This document shows, in pieces, positions 46,550-59,493 of a DNA stretch of 64,000 nucleotides (the stretch's first letter is position 1; every line of letters begins with the position of its first letter). A program made the translations under genes and the position numbers. A model generated the notes under the pieces. That model saw only the letters and a list, made by a program, of their open reading frames with translations, did not search any database and was not told the DNA's origin. This stretch comes from Chaenocephalus aceratus (taxonomy: Eukaryota > Chordata > Actinopteri > Perciformes > Channichthyidae): the NCBI GenBank assembly GCA_023974075.1, contig CM043791.1:22966662-23030661 (forward strand), given 5' to 3'.

Positions 46550-46932
46550 GGGGATACTGTTAATGACCTGCTAGACAACCAAATAATGTCCATAGATCTT
46601 TTAGTATGGCTGGTAGGGAGTGTATTCAAAATTAAAAGTGAAATGCATTTGCTTGTTTAAGTATAAATCTGTACGTGTCATTATCTATTTGTTCCTGTTT
46701 AGCTATGGAAGAGAGCATGAAAGACATCTCGGAGCCGACGGGGTCCCCTGCCCCGGTGATCCAGCACAGCTCCCTGGCACACAGCCCCTCCGCAGGGCAC
46801 AACGGGCTGAGCAGGGCAGCAGCGGAGGCCATGGCCATGTCCGTGCTGGCAGGGATGGGCCAGCACCAGAGGTCTGAGAGCGGACCCTCTCACATTATCA
46901 TGGCTGCACAGTCTCAGTCGGCTGCCAGATGA
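33116..46932 (+). CDS. atf7: Cyclic AMP-dependent transcription factor ATF-7 (bZIP)
   Basis: The span includes introns. Coding exons: 33116-33163, 35847-35943, 36382-36494, 36878-37030, 37119-37267, 37952-38045, 38145-38264, 39914-40063, 45226-45414, 45861-45966, 46703-46932. All are GT/AG and phases add up: 1449 nt, 482 residues plus TGA. ATF7 is a nuclear CRE/AP-1-site activator that dimerises with JUN/FOS and is phosphorylated by JNK/p38. Exons 1-2 make the C2H2 finger (C-x4-C...H-x3-H). QTPTPTRFLKN (exon 3) is the stress-kinase site. EVKVKEEEP (exon 4) is a SUMO-type motif. Exon 9 holds the basic region (NRAAASRCRQKRK), and the Leu heptads run on into exon 10 (LLLAHKDCPV). The MGDDRPFVC start and EDDPDERRQRFLERN favour ATF7 over ATF2. 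Introns 8 and 9 carry transposons. The donor after exon 7 is weak (GTCAGC). Confidence 0.95.
39149..39540. mobile_element. Tc1/mariner-type MITE with long identical arms
   Basis: TA dinucleotides flank it (39147-39148, 39541-39542). The tip is CACTGAACAAAAATATAAA. The two inverted arms are each about 130 bp and, compared by eye, identical along their length; a unique centre of about 130 bp remains. No transposase. It lies in atf7 intron 8. Confidence 0.9.
41341..41961. mobile_element. PIF/Harbinger-like MITE nested in the long element
   Basis: Inverted ends AGGCCCTGACACACCAA and TTGGTGTGTCAGGGCCT, flanked by TAA (41338-41340) and TTA (41962-41964). The related copies at 26281 and about 42990 (other strand) show the uninterrupted site GCATGGGTTAGAGTTT, so the insertion boundaries are exact and the target is a TWA trinucleotide, as for PIF/Harbinger. 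No ORF. Confidence 0.85.
41769..41846. repeat. Near-perfect palindrome, arms about 38 bp
   Basis: TGCCAGACCCGATGCATGGC... GATTCAACA meets its inverse TGTTGAATC... around 41809. The left arm has a small extra (TCCG) near its outer edge. It lies within the Harbinger-like MITE and would fold as a strong hairpin. Confidence 0.88.
42123..42235 (-). other. Exon-like open segment, antisense inside atf7 intron 9
   Basis: On the minus strand a TTTTAG acceptor is followed by 113 open bases encoding about 37 residues, beginning FLCVHTALQSHALIG and ending IHCYKTT, and then a consensus donor CAG|GTAAGA. It lies in the only non-transposon stretch (42085-42424) between two elements. I do not recognise the peptide. 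It might be a lost exon, an exon of an antisense gene, or chance. Confidence 0.35.
42425..44706. mobile_element. hAT element (TAGGGCTGTCAAACGATTA type) holding another element
   Basis: The left end TAGGGCTGTCAAACGATTA and right end TTTTGACAGCATTA are inverted. A perfect 8-bp duplication GTTTAATT flanks it (42417-42424, 44707-44714). Subterminal TTAATCA/GATTAATC repeats occur at both ends. Its own sequence (about 0.92 kb) is split by the 1.36-kb element at 42865-44227. No transposase frame recognised. Confidence 0.85.
42865..44227. mobile_element. AGGGGCCTCATTTATA element, inverted long copy inside a hAT
   Basis: Same family as 40087-42084, in reverse orientation, 1363 bp, with tips AGGGGCCTCATTTATAA and AAATGAGGCCCCT. 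It lacks the Harbinger-like MITE, so it keeps the unoccupied target (about 42978-42994, other strand). It pairs with the other copy as a large inverted repeat about 780 bp apart. Confidence 0.85.
46509..46549. repeat. (TA)n microsatellite in atf7 intron
   Basis: About 20 TA units with one AA slip, in the last intron before the terminal atf7 exon. Confidence 0.9.
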
Positions 46933-49560
46933 TGAGCGATGCCGCCACGGCCCAGACTTGGCTCACACTCGTCACCCAGGGGTAGGAAAGAGCAGCGGAA
47001 CCCCCCTCCCCAACTTTCCCCCCGAAGTCCAAGTTTCTCCTCGCCCCCTGCCTCCTCCGCTCTCTGACCCTCCTGTGGAGCCGTCACGCTGCGGCCTGGA
47101 GCTCAGCAACAGCCTTCTGGGAATGGACTGAGACCTTTTTGAGAGAGCTTCCCGTTCACTTTGCCATAGACTACAGGGGCTGGACTCCAAACTTCATCCT
47201 CGTCTCCCCCCCTCTGTGCTTCCCCCCCCTCATCTCTCCTTCCCCCCTCAGTTTAAATGACCTCTTCACTGGACTGTAGGACTGCATCGCTCTGAGTGTC
47301 GCAATGAACTCTCCACACGGACACAGATTCTAACACACAGGTGTTGCACCTCGTCGATCAAATCAGATACCAAACAACACGCAGGGCTTTACACTGTTTT
47401 CAGCAGGGAATTGTGCCTCACACACACCCACACGCCATCACAGCACACATCCTCCAAAGATGCAGTAGCTGTCTAGACGTCAATGACTCAGATCTGACGT
47501 TAAACCTTTTGTACACGGTTCCACATCAAGGTGATCTCAACATGGACCCAAAAACCTTACCTCAATTACTCCCCTTTATTAGAACATTCATAAACGGTGT
47601 GCGTGATTAGCTCTGCGCGTATATATTGATGTACTTAGCAGTTTGCCTGCTCCTGATCTGATTCGTTAATAGCTGGATTGTTAGCATGTGACTTTTTTCT
47701 ATTAGTGTGTTCTTGATACAGCTATGTGCAGCTATACTTTTTAACCAATTGGCACATCCTCCCAGAGTATGATCTTTACATCTGTTCTAACCTGAAGGGA
47801 ATAAGCCCCTCCTCCTCCTCCTCCTCCTCCTCCTCCTCCTCCTCCTCCTCCTCCTCCTCCTCCTCCTCCTCCTCCTCCTCCTCCTCCTCCTTTCCTCTTC
47901 AACAGTTCTTCTGGTTACTGGTTTTCTAAGTGGACGCCTTTTCCATTTGATATGAGATATTCTAGCGGCTGTGTTTCTCGGTGTGTGGGCCCTGGACTTA
48001 CTGTAACTGTTATTTTCACACTTCTCAGGATGGTTGCACATCCTTGCTGCTCGTTGGAAGTGCGATGAACCCCTTAATCCCTCTGCTCTTTACCAAACCT
48101 AAACCAAGCCATAATGACTACAAATCAGATGTCTGAATCTCCAAAGACCACCCTGTGTACGTGTGTTTGGGGGCAGGAAGTAAATAGCCTGACTGTTATC
48201 TTGTGATTCAGAGCTCACAGTGACACACTCTGCAGTATATCACTGCCTTTTACTTGCACTTACACTCTCACACAAAATGTCTGATCATTTTTGCCTTAAA
48301 ACCACATTGGTGCCTCCCATACCCCCCCCCCCTAGAACAGATTTGCTCCTGAGCCATACAACAATATATATCTTCTTAACTTCATCAAATGAAAAACAAC
48401 TAATAAGGAACCAAAAATCCCTTATTTAGGATTCTTTAAAGCCTTTAAAAGAAGTGACAACTCTCTTCCAGTGACACAAATGATCCAGTACTTGTCTGTC
48501 ATCTGGTGGAGAGACTCAGATAAGACATCCAAGCTTCGAGGGAAGAACACTTTTGGATATCTTGTGACTGAACAGCTCCATTTCTTTAGAAATCCCACTA
48601 AGATATATTTTACATAAACTCCTAAACAAGCGGTTTTCTTTTCATGTTGTCTTCCTGCATATTGTTCTTTTATCTGATATGATCAATCATATATTTTAAA
48701 GATGTGATACTTCAAAAACCTGTCCATCAACATAAGGGCATGTCTTTATGCACTAAGATAATGCAAGGTTCCTAGTTTTTATATCCATTTAAAATTCTCT
48801 TGGTCCTTTCCAGAGATATCAGATGTTCAGAGTCTCCTCTCTGTACTGTATACGTTAATGGGAATTTGCTCTGCAACTTTAAACGTTTTCACCTTTGACT
48901 GAACCTCTTGTCCTACAGTCCCAATGGCGACCCCGGCATTTTGTTGTACTTCAGAGCTGGCGCTATATTTGGCTGGCAGTCGCTTATAGACGATTGTTCG
49001 TATGAAATGAAAAGTCAAACTATATTTAGCTTCCATGTTTTCATATCATGTCATTGGCACCTTTTTCTGTCAGTTTTTGTTTTCTGTTGTGTCTTTTTTT
49101 CAGAACGATACAACCTTTGTCATTATGCTTCTGATTGTACTGATGAATATAGAAACACATTTCCTTAAAACACATTTATTTTTTGTTCGAGAAATGTCAG
49201 TCCTTTTTCAAAAAGCGATTTGGATCCTCTTTGTTATATCTTAAAAGATAAATTTGGTCGTGTCTTTCTAACTTATTTTTCTAATTGGGCAACTAACAAA
49301 CGTCATTACAGTCTCTGGCATATTAAAGTTACCTAGGATTGTTGTGAAAAGAGCAATTTAATGAAAGATGCAACAATGTGAAAGTTGCACATAGCATACT
49401 CATGTTTGTTCACACTCCCATCGTTGGACTGATGATTTCGGAAATTGTCCTTGTACATATCTGTACTATATGAATATATTTACTTTTCCATGCATGTCCA
49501 AGTGGAATACTATGAACACTTACAGTGCTGCAGTTTTAATTAAAGAAACTACATGTTAAT
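46933..49560 (+). other. atf7: atf7 3' untranslated region
   Basis: It begins with a GC-rich, C-tract-rich part (47000-47260), then AT-rich sequence. An ATTAAA hexamer at 49539-49544 fits the 3' end and gives a UTR of about 2.6 kb. A CCT microsatellite is included. No other gene is seen. Confidence 0.6.
47808..47891. repeat. (CCT)28 microsatellite in the atf7 3'UTR
   Basis: An uninterrupted pyrimidine tract of 28 CCT units. Such mirror-symmetric homopurine/homopyrimidine DNA can form triplex structure. The ORFs over it (poly-Ser one way, poly-Arg the other) are artefacts of the repeat. Confidence 0.95.
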
Positions 49561-51300
49561 GAACAGTTATACAGTCTGGGTTGTTTGTTTGTTTTCAGTG
49601 TATTTCACAATGACTGAAATCGTTTTGGGTAAAAGCGCTGTCCTTTTACAAAACAACTGAAGTCATTTTCTGTTAACTGCACAAGTCAGTGTATTTGAAT
49701 ACAAGAGAATATAGTTTATGAAAGGACATTGTACCGTCTGCTTTTTACTAGTAGAGAGTAACTCACTACTCTGGTTCCTTTACTTTAATAGTTTTCTTTT
49801 TACCATTTTTCTTTCTTTTAAAACGTATTTTTAGCTGCTATTGAGGACACTGATGTCATCTACTGAGTTGTTAACTGTGACTTTGCAATTAGCAACTTAG
49901 GGTTATAGTGTACAATTAAAAACATACACATTGTGAATATCTTCTTCTTTTCCTAGCATTTTTCCTCGCATTTTTTAAATAGGGATTCATTTTGAGATAC
50001 TTTTCAGATCAAGACAGAGTCTTTTTTTTCATCAAAAGGCTTTGCATTCTTCTAATTTATTTTCTGGCACAAATGGGCTTCCATAACATTTGAACCAAAA
50101 TAGAAACAAGTAAATCATGTGGTATTCCTAATTTTGTGTGGAGAGGCTTGGAAACAGCAGGTTTACCATCATATTGGAACATAACATCTACAGAAACTAT
50201 TTGAACATTTCACTTTAAAATAAATGACATTTATTGAGGAGGTGTGCTGAGAGGCTGGAATCATGACTAGAGCCTTTCTTAGACTCTTTGCTACATGCCT
50301 GCTTTTAACTTGATGTTTTTGAACTGCACTCAAGTCATTTTGGAAAAGCACAGCAGTGACACAAGCCTGCAATTATGCTGTTATGTAAAGTTTGCTTTGA
50401 AGCTTGTTTTCCTTTAAAACAATGTATGTTTCTTATAAGGAAACCATCATTTATGCTTCTTGTAAGCAGCCCTTAATTGCACAGGGAGTGGTTGGGAGGG
50501 TATATTTATGTTTTATAATCTTTACAGTTACAACGCCACAGATGGATTTTTCAAGTATTCTTACATAAAAGGTGACATTTAAAATAAAGTACTTCATCTG
50601 AAATAGGACCAGGGTTGGATTTACTCTCTGTGGGTCAAGAATGCGTTGAGGTTTGTGATGATCAGTCACAGCTCTACGGTCTAAACATGTCATTTTCCTT
50701 TTATTGTATTCTGCCTTTAGCAACATAAACCAACCAAAACGTTTTTCAACTCCCACGCTGACATCAAATCCCCAGTTTTTTTGTGCGTGAATGTATTTGT
50801 ATGATCACTTGTGGAAGCAGTCAATCAAATTACCATACAGTGAACCTGGGATGTTTGGGGCCCCTTGGCAGTTGCACACTCAAATTCTATTACAGATTTA
50901 AGTGTGATATTCTAGTACTTTTTCCACCTTTGCTTGCTCTGGCGTTAGCTTTTAAAATACTTAGTCAAATTCAAAGGCTTTATTGTCAGATGCACAGATG
51001 CTACAGTGTAGAAATGGCAATGAAGATCTTAAGGTCCTCCAACATTGCATTACATATAAGTTTACTCTCCTGTTTATTGTTCTTAGCACATATTTTACAC
51101 ATACAAATCGTCAGTAATAATAATAATACAAATAAACAATAAAATATTTGGTCGAGATGTGCGTAGTTTTTAAAGAAACATGACCTTTGACCAATTTACC
51201 TATACCCTCTTTACCATCTGCAGTCCCTGTGCAGGAACACAACAACAAACAACAGAACAATCAGCACTAAAAAGATTAATTTATGACATGATAAAAGTGT
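49561..51300. other. atf7-dip2b intergenic spacer
   Basis: AT-rich. A segment at about 50955-51060 (AAAGGCTTTATTGTCAGATG, then TCCTCCAACATTGC) resembles a common fish interspersed repeat, probably a retroposon tail. No gene is seen. Confidence 0.45.
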
Positions 51301-51618
51301 AGTGTTATTAGTCAAATGCGTGTGTGTTTCTGCCAGTCAGACGCCAGGGGGAGCAACAGTTTCGGTGTGTGTGTTTTCCGGGATGCAGTTGAATTAACGT
51401 ACAGGCGAGGTAAAGGCAGTCACGTGACAGCGGCTCGCTGCCGTCAGTGAGTTTTTCCCATTATGGCGGAGGGGCCAGCCGCACGGATGGACTGTCTCTC
51501 CCACTCTGAGGCTTGTTTTGTGTCTTGAGGGAGGGCGTTTTATATTTTTAATTTTTCTACACTTTACCTTCCTCTTTGACTGCACTGCACTGCACTCTGT
51601 GTGTTTATCGGCGGAGTG
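51301..51618 (+). promoter_or_regulatory. dip2b: Candidate dip2b promoter and 5'UTR
   Basis: CpG-richer sequence directly upstream of the start. It contains the palindromic E-box GTCACGTGAC (51419-51428, a USF/MITF-TFE-type site) and an ATGGCGG (YY1-like) motif at 51463. An upstream ORF of 21 codons runs from ATG 51463 to TGA 51526-51528 and ends 90 bases before the dip2b ATG. No TATA box. Confidence 0.5.
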
Positions 51619-51703
51619 ATGGCGGACCGCAGCGTGGATGTGTCCGCCCTGCCGAAAGAGGCTCGGGACCAGCTGGCGGAGTTGGACCTGGAGCTGTCTG
51701 AAG
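51619..51703 (+). CDS. dip2b: Disco-interacting protein 2 homologue, first coding exon
   Basis: ATG at 51619 opens 28 codons ending LAELDLELSE. A phase-1 donor (GAAG|GTAAAG) closes the exon exactly where DIP2 family genes end exon 1 (after ELELSEG). DIP2 proteins have an N-terminal DMAP1-binding domain, which starts here, and two adenylate-forming domains, encoded beyond the window. The peptide MADRS..ALP resembles DIP2C as much as DIP2B. dip2b is preferred because the other three genes, and human LARP4-DIP2B, are all on 12q13. Exon 2 is not in the window, so intron 1 exceeds 12.2 kb. Confidence 0.75.
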
Positions 51704-52082
51704 GTAAAGCGGGGGGGGGGGACTGCCTGACGGGTACGTGGGGGGCCCTTTAGCATTATTACAAGCTAGCTGTGTGTCTAAGGTGTCTGGGCTTACCAGT
51801 ATCGATTAAACCGGTCCTTTCCCAGTCTTTTGTTCCACTTTCCGTGTATAACACATTGAATGAGGGCTCACTGGAGCTAGCTTATTTGTGCTAATGAAGG
51901 ATGTGGACACGCGAGCTAGCAGTTCTTGACAAGCAGCACGAGAGGGAAGAGAAAGGCTCCATCCATTTTTCCTCGTGCCTGCTATCTCAACCCGTATAGT
52001 GGTCAATATAGAGCTAAGCTGTCGATTCAAAGATATTTTCAATTGTCATGTCTCATCATTTTGCTGTGTGATTGATGTCAAG

Positions 52083-53980
<1,898 letters not shown>

Positions 53981-54270
53981 AAAGATCACCTATTATGCAA
54001 ACTCCACTTGTTCCTGTCTTCTATACATCAACATGTGTCCCCTCAGCGTAAAGAGATTCTGAAAGTTTCAGGAACAACGATTCTCTCTCTTTGTGTCCTG
54101 ATCCATTTATATAAAACCTGTCTGAAAATGAGCTGATCAGATTTTGGGATTATGGGATGGTACAATTCATGATCTGTTTGGTATTTCGAGCCAAACACAC
54201 CAGAGACATGTTTTGTATATATGTGAGACCTATTATATATTGATGAAAAACAGTATAATAGGGCCCTTTT
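53981..54270. mobile_element. MITE with AAAG..CACCTATTATGC ends
   Basis: The left tip AAAGATCACCTATTATGC mirrors the right tip GTATAATAGGGCCCTTTT with some mismatches. 290 bp, no ORF. Resembles a common fish hAT-type MITE; target duplication unclear. Confidence 0.6.
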
Positions 54271-55297
54271 CTTAAATTTGAAATGTCTCAATTTATTTTC
54301 TAAGGAAATATGACATGTGGTGGTGATGGATTACAGTGTTACAAATCTCCTTTATTTCTGGTCACTTTCCTGTGGTAATACTTTGAACAAGAACTGTTCT
54401 GATGTCTCTTCCTTGTTTATGCACTCACATGCTTGTTGTGAGGCTTGAAAGTTGCAAAAAAACCAATCATATTCGAATGATCCTGGCGGCCATGTTTACT
54501 CATTGTCTTCCACATATTGGTTAGCTGAGAACATAGCTGGTGGATCTCACGTAGCTAGCTCCTTCATGACTGGATGCTTGCGGCATGTCATCACTTTCTA
54601 GGCTGTTTTTCTTAAGTCCATAACAAGCATTCCTCTGAAGTGAAAATGCCTGTTCCTGCGTTGCTCGGATAAGAAAACAGGCCTGATAAATGGCCTCTTA
54701 AAAATCAACCCGGTTCTTGTAGCCCTCTGTGACCGTGGGACACAATGAGGACCATTCAGCGGGTCTGAGCCGCCGAGACCAGGAGCTCTGCTGCCATTTA
54801 GGCCATTCAGCTGAACCCTGCCTTTGTGTGCACGTTGGAATGAGCTGCCTGCATAGGAAGAGCAGGGAGGGGCTGTTGACTGGTCACACTTGAGAAGATG
54901 ACGTGTTGTGTGCACTGCTGAGGGGAGGGGTCCACCTCTCAGCTGAGCCGGGGGTACGAGGTCATGTCTGCTTCTTCCCAGGAACTGGCCTACCTGGCTG
55001 TCATCCCCCGCCGTCTGTCAAGCACTTTGTACAGGAGTTGTTAAACAAACCAAAATTCCACACGGATTATGTTTTCACCCGTGAGTTAGTAGCTGGGGGT
55101 CCAGGCCAAAGTGCCATTTTTTACATTGAAATACAAATGGAAATGATTTGCATAACCTCCCTGTCTTGAGTTTTGAAAAGGGTGCACTCACCTGACTTTT
55201 TCAGACCTATACTGATGCCTTGGATCCTAGCATCGACCAATACCGAGAACTGATCCAATACTACTGTTTAATTAATGATTCAGTCATTTTGACCTAT
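54271..55297. other. dip2b intron 1 segment with a GC-richer island
   Basis: 54700-55000 is GC-richer, with no transposon marks and no convincing exon; a regulatory role is only possible. Otherwise AT-rich. Confidence 0.4.
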
Positions 55298-55592
55298 AGG
55301 GCTACTCAATTAATCGTATTTTAATCGCGATTACGATTATGGCTTGCAAAGATTACGAAAACAACGTAATCGAAATAAAACGATTATCTTTCCTTTTTTT
55401 ATATATATATTTTTTTGTTTTTCAGTTGAATTATACTTAAAGTTCAGGGTAATCAACTGTTAAAAACATACTGTTCACATTTTTTTTCTCCAATAAATGG
55501 ATGTTTTCAAAGTCAATGAATAATCACATTTAATAATCGCAATTACAATTATTGACCCAAATAATCAATTTTTGTCATAATCGAGCAGCCCT
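55298..55592. mobile_element. hAT-type MITE (AGGGCTRCTCRATTA ends)
   Basis: The left end AGGGCTACTCAATTAATCG mirrors the right end CATAATCGAGCAGCCCT. Subterminal AATCGC/GATTAC motifs occur. ATTTTGAC lies directly after the right end (55593-55600) and again just before the left (55286-55293, four bases from the tip), a likely 8-bp target duplication. Confidence 0.75.
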
Positions 55593-57969
55593 ATTTTGAC
55601 CCCAGGCTTTGAAAGAACCTGGCTGAGTATCTGAGGGACTAAACCTCTGTGGACTTAAAAAAAAAAGAAACTTTAAGACAGATCTTTTTAGTCTGGCTTT
55701 TACTTTAGGTGCCACGTTATTTATTGCCTAATTGTTTTCTCCAAATCATGTTTTTTATACTATTTCTATCTCCTGCGCCTATTTATTTAAGTACCATGTA
55801 TTTAGATCAACCCTATCAATCTATTTGAGTCTTCAGTGGCCCCATATCTGTATCCGTGAATCCCAACTTGAAATCATAGGGATTTCCATGTTTTTAAACT
55901 CAGGAGGGCCGTCTCTGCTGCACATGCTCCACTGTGTTTATGTGCGATCACTCAATATGTGCAGACTGAGAGCTCAGATGATTGCCAGTTGCTTCCTCTC
56001 TAGGCCAATCATACAGTTAAGCATCCATCCAGCATTCAGATGCAGCCGAAGCAGGCTCTGTTTTCACATGAGATTGAGGGCCCTCAACGGGGATGACAGC
56101 ACTGATATGGACCAGGTCTCTATCAGCCGTCCATCTTCTTGACCCCAGCCATCAGTGACAGCGTGTAGGGCAAAGCCTGATGGATCCTTGTGTAAGACTC
56201 TCCTCCCGATCGCTGTGGAAACGGATCACTTCTCTCTGTGCTATGTTTGAACAAGATACTCAGCAAACTGTTGTTTTTGTTAAAAGTCAGACAAAGTGCT
56301 TATTTTGAGACAGATCAGAGACGTGTGATAGACTTCCTCAAACTCAGGCTCATGTGGTGCAGAGCCCTTGTTTACAAGGTGGAGGTCTGCACTCACCAAA
56401 AGAGGAATTAGTGCTTTACACACTGATTGTGAATCTGAAATCTCTATCCAGTTTCACAGCTTTTGACTCCCTCAGGCCGACGCAGCATGCTTTGGTAACA
56501 CCTTTACCAAATGTTACAGCACTGCAAATACGAGTAGGCAATATGTTCAAAATGATCACAGCTTCATCCCATCAGTATGCCAACAAGAATTAGAATTGTT
56601 AAACACCATTTAGAGCAAAAAGATTTTACTTCACTGGTCAATTTACAATTTAGAAACAGGAAACGGGGGCCGATAAAATGCATTATATATCCTCAGCCAA
56701 AGCAAATTGAGAACATCGCAATGACGTCATCATAGTGTGAATTTATAATGATTCTAATGCAACACAATGCTATCATGTGCGACATAGCAGCAACTGTGGA
56801 CCATCATACACGCTCGTCAGCGTTCTGTAACAATATCATTTTTATGAAGATGGACTGTAAACAATAAAATAGATTTATTGCCCAGTCCTGCTTTCAGGAC
56901 GACTTTAAACCTTCCATCATAATTTCTCACTAGAGTCTAATAGCTTTTCATATGAAATGTATTTCTCTTGTTAGATATCTGGGTAGTATATGCTTCTGTT
57001 TCGTGCTCAATATGTCAGAATCTAAAATGCACAGATCATCTTCCCCGTAGCTGCGGAACCAAGGCCTCCGGTCCGAGCAGATGGTTGGGTACTCTTGGCA
57101 AAGGTCTCTATGCGTGTTTGTGTGTCACACAGTATGTTTGCACGCACAATTGTGTGTGTGTGCATGTGTCATAATACTGTTTTACTGTGAATAGTTAATG
57201 ATGGCTGCAGTCCTGTTTCCTCTTCCAGACCTGTAGTCGGCTGAATTATTCACACGCTCTCATTAAATATCAGGACTCCCTCACGTAAGGGTGGAGGTGT
57301 GTGTTGGTGTGTGTTGTTGTTTGTGAGCGTGACTTCTTTACACTACCCAGGTAGAAGTTGAGGCATACATCGGGAATGAAAAAGCCAACCTTTTGAATTA
57401 ATGCAGGAGGTTTTGACGTCCCACTCATCAAGCCTACAGACCTGCACATGTAGAAGATGCTCGACTTGTTGAGCAAGATCACATGTAATGTCAGGTAGGA
57501 CTGGGGCGATATGTGTCAACAATAGTAGTTGATTAATAGTCCATAAAAAGCATTCACATTGTTATTTCACTGTTATGTATTCCAGTACATCTGACAAAAC
57601 AACACTATCACAATCCCCATGGGACAGACGACTGCATTTTGTCAACAATAAAACAACGTCATGATATTGTCACAATATTTGCCCCCAGCGTGAGGACTCA
57701 TCCTCAGTGTTACTCTGTTATTAAAGTTTGACTCATGTAAGTTATGAAATAATCGGACAGTGTCTGTAATGTCATAACGGGCCTTGCTTGAAGCATCCTC
57801 TCTTCTGAAGTGCCCTTGAGCAGGACTCTGAAATGCTGCTGACCTTGTGATCTGACCTTCCTCTGGAGGTGGGCAAGTTAATGGAGAATTTTCCTACAGT
57901 TTAGAAATATAAGTTAACCATCACATCACAATAAACTACAGCTGCAACAATTAGTTGACTAATCGATTA
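55593..57969. other. dip2b intron 1, no feature recognised
   Basis: No exon, RNA gene or transposon tip is recognisable. A GTGT-rich stretch occurs at 57110-57320. Confidence 0.4.
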
Positions 57970-57977
57970 GTTGCCAT

Positions 57978-58897
57978 TAGGGATGCACGATATTGGGTTT
58001 TTGAAACCGATACCGATAACTTCCCGCTTCTCAAGACCGATACCGATAACCGATAATAAAAAAAGAATTACGCCACTAATTTTAACGCGATTAACGCATG
58101 TGTATTTTTTTTCCTTGGCCGCCCCGTAGTTTCAGAGCGCATCAAGTTTAAAATACCATCTACAAGCTGATGCTGACAGCCCCGCTCCTGCCGCCCGCTT
58201 GTGGCAAACCACACCTCCACGCTCACCGGCAGGCACCGACTGGCCATTTGGAGGACCGGGAGGGTGTGTGTATGTGTGGCCCGAGCGAGCGAGAGAGAGA
58301 CCTTACTGCATTGTTGTTGTTAGCATCTGGTGCTAGCTAGCTGCGCTAACGGATATAAGGAGCTGTTTAAATGAAAACAGAGGAGAGACATTTCGCCACA
58401 ACTGCGCCGAGCACTTGACTTTATGCAGGAAGCAGACAGCGGGACATTGTAGGAGAAGTCAGCACACTCAGCACGGATAGTGCACAACATGATTGCAGCG
58501 TCCAGGCAGCTCCGGTTCGAGCATATGCCTTGAGTCGCACATAGCTCCAACGCGCGCGCGCACGCACGCACACGCACATTGTATTATTGTCTTCGTACGC
58601 TTTTAACACGCCATCGTAGCGATGGCGATGTTTCAGGTGACTGATCAGGTTCGAAGTATTAGGGAGCGCTGGATTTGTGAAGAACTCCCCTCTTCCTAAA
58701 CCACAGTACTGGCAAAACGGGAGGAGCCGAGTGAAAAACAAGCGCCCCTCCCAATCCACCCACACCGCAGTATTTTTTTCTTTTTTTTTACCCAAAAAAT
58801 ATATTGTATATTATCGGGGCTATTAATACTGGTATCGGGTTTATCGGGATGACGTCATAATTCCTAATATCGGGCCGATAATTATCGTGCATCCCTA
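57978..58897. mobile_element. hAT element (TAGGGATGCACGATA ends), deletion derivative
   Basis: Ends TAGGGATGCACGATA and TATCGTGCATCCCTA are perfectly inverted, with subterminal GATACCGATAAC repeats. The 8-bp flanks GTTGCCAT (57970-57977) and ATTGCCAT (58898-58905) match at seven of eight. 920 bp, carrying only a transposase finger remnant. Confidence 0.88.
58590..58795 (-). pseudogene. BED-type zinc-finger remnant of a hAT transposase
   Basis: The minus-strand frame from 58795 shows FCQYCGLG (C-x2-C), then NTSNLISHLKHRHRYDGVL (His pair), the layout of a BED finger. It then runs into CpG/GT-rich sequence with no catalytic core. Confidence 0.6.
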
Positions 58898-59493
58898 ATT
58901 GCCATTCAGAAAAATAATCGCTAACTATTCTGATAATCAATATATCCTTATAATATTGTTAATGCAAAAATGGCAGGAAATGCAGTTTTAGGCATTCAAA
59001 TATGGAATTATTTTTACTTTCTCGGTTTTATATAATGGAATACATTTCTTCTGACATTTTCTAAACCAAACAAATCATTTTAAATGTATGTTATTATGTT
59101 CTTAAGCAAAAACCCATATCCAGGCCTGTTTACTGCCTGTTGTAAATCTGAGTCACTGCAATAAGGCGCGTCCTCTTCTTCGGCGAACATCCATCCACCT
59201 CGAAGTGAGAGAACCTGTTTTAACCTCCTGCCTCCCCGTGCTGTTAACTGATTTGAAAGCAAACTGTGACTCAGAAGTTTTGTATATCAGACCCCTTTCT
59301 CCCAGTCTGTACAACTCCCACCTTCCTTAATTCCTCGCTCTGTTGAACAACCTGTAATCTCAACGGGGCTGACGCCACATTTTGAACGTTCTGAAGTTGC
59401 ATTGCACAATCCATGTGGCTTTTTGGGCCTGCAGTCATTCAGTCGGGCTGTGTCACACCAGGAAAGTTCACTGATTCTCACGATGATTTATAG

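Noticed and set aside
47726..48041. Poly-Ser and poly-Arg ORFs
   Set aside because: Produced by the CCT repeat in the atf7 3'UTR.
51619..51703. Assignment of the last gene to dip2c
   Set aside because: The short peptide resembles DIP2C, but linkage with larp4, asb8 and atf7 points to the 12q13-type dip2b. Not fully excluded without exon 2.
54598..55169. Overlapping ORFs in a GC-richer part of dip2b intron 1
   Set aside because: No similarity to DIP2 exon 2 (expected to continue the DMAP1-binding domain) and no matched phase-1 acceptor.
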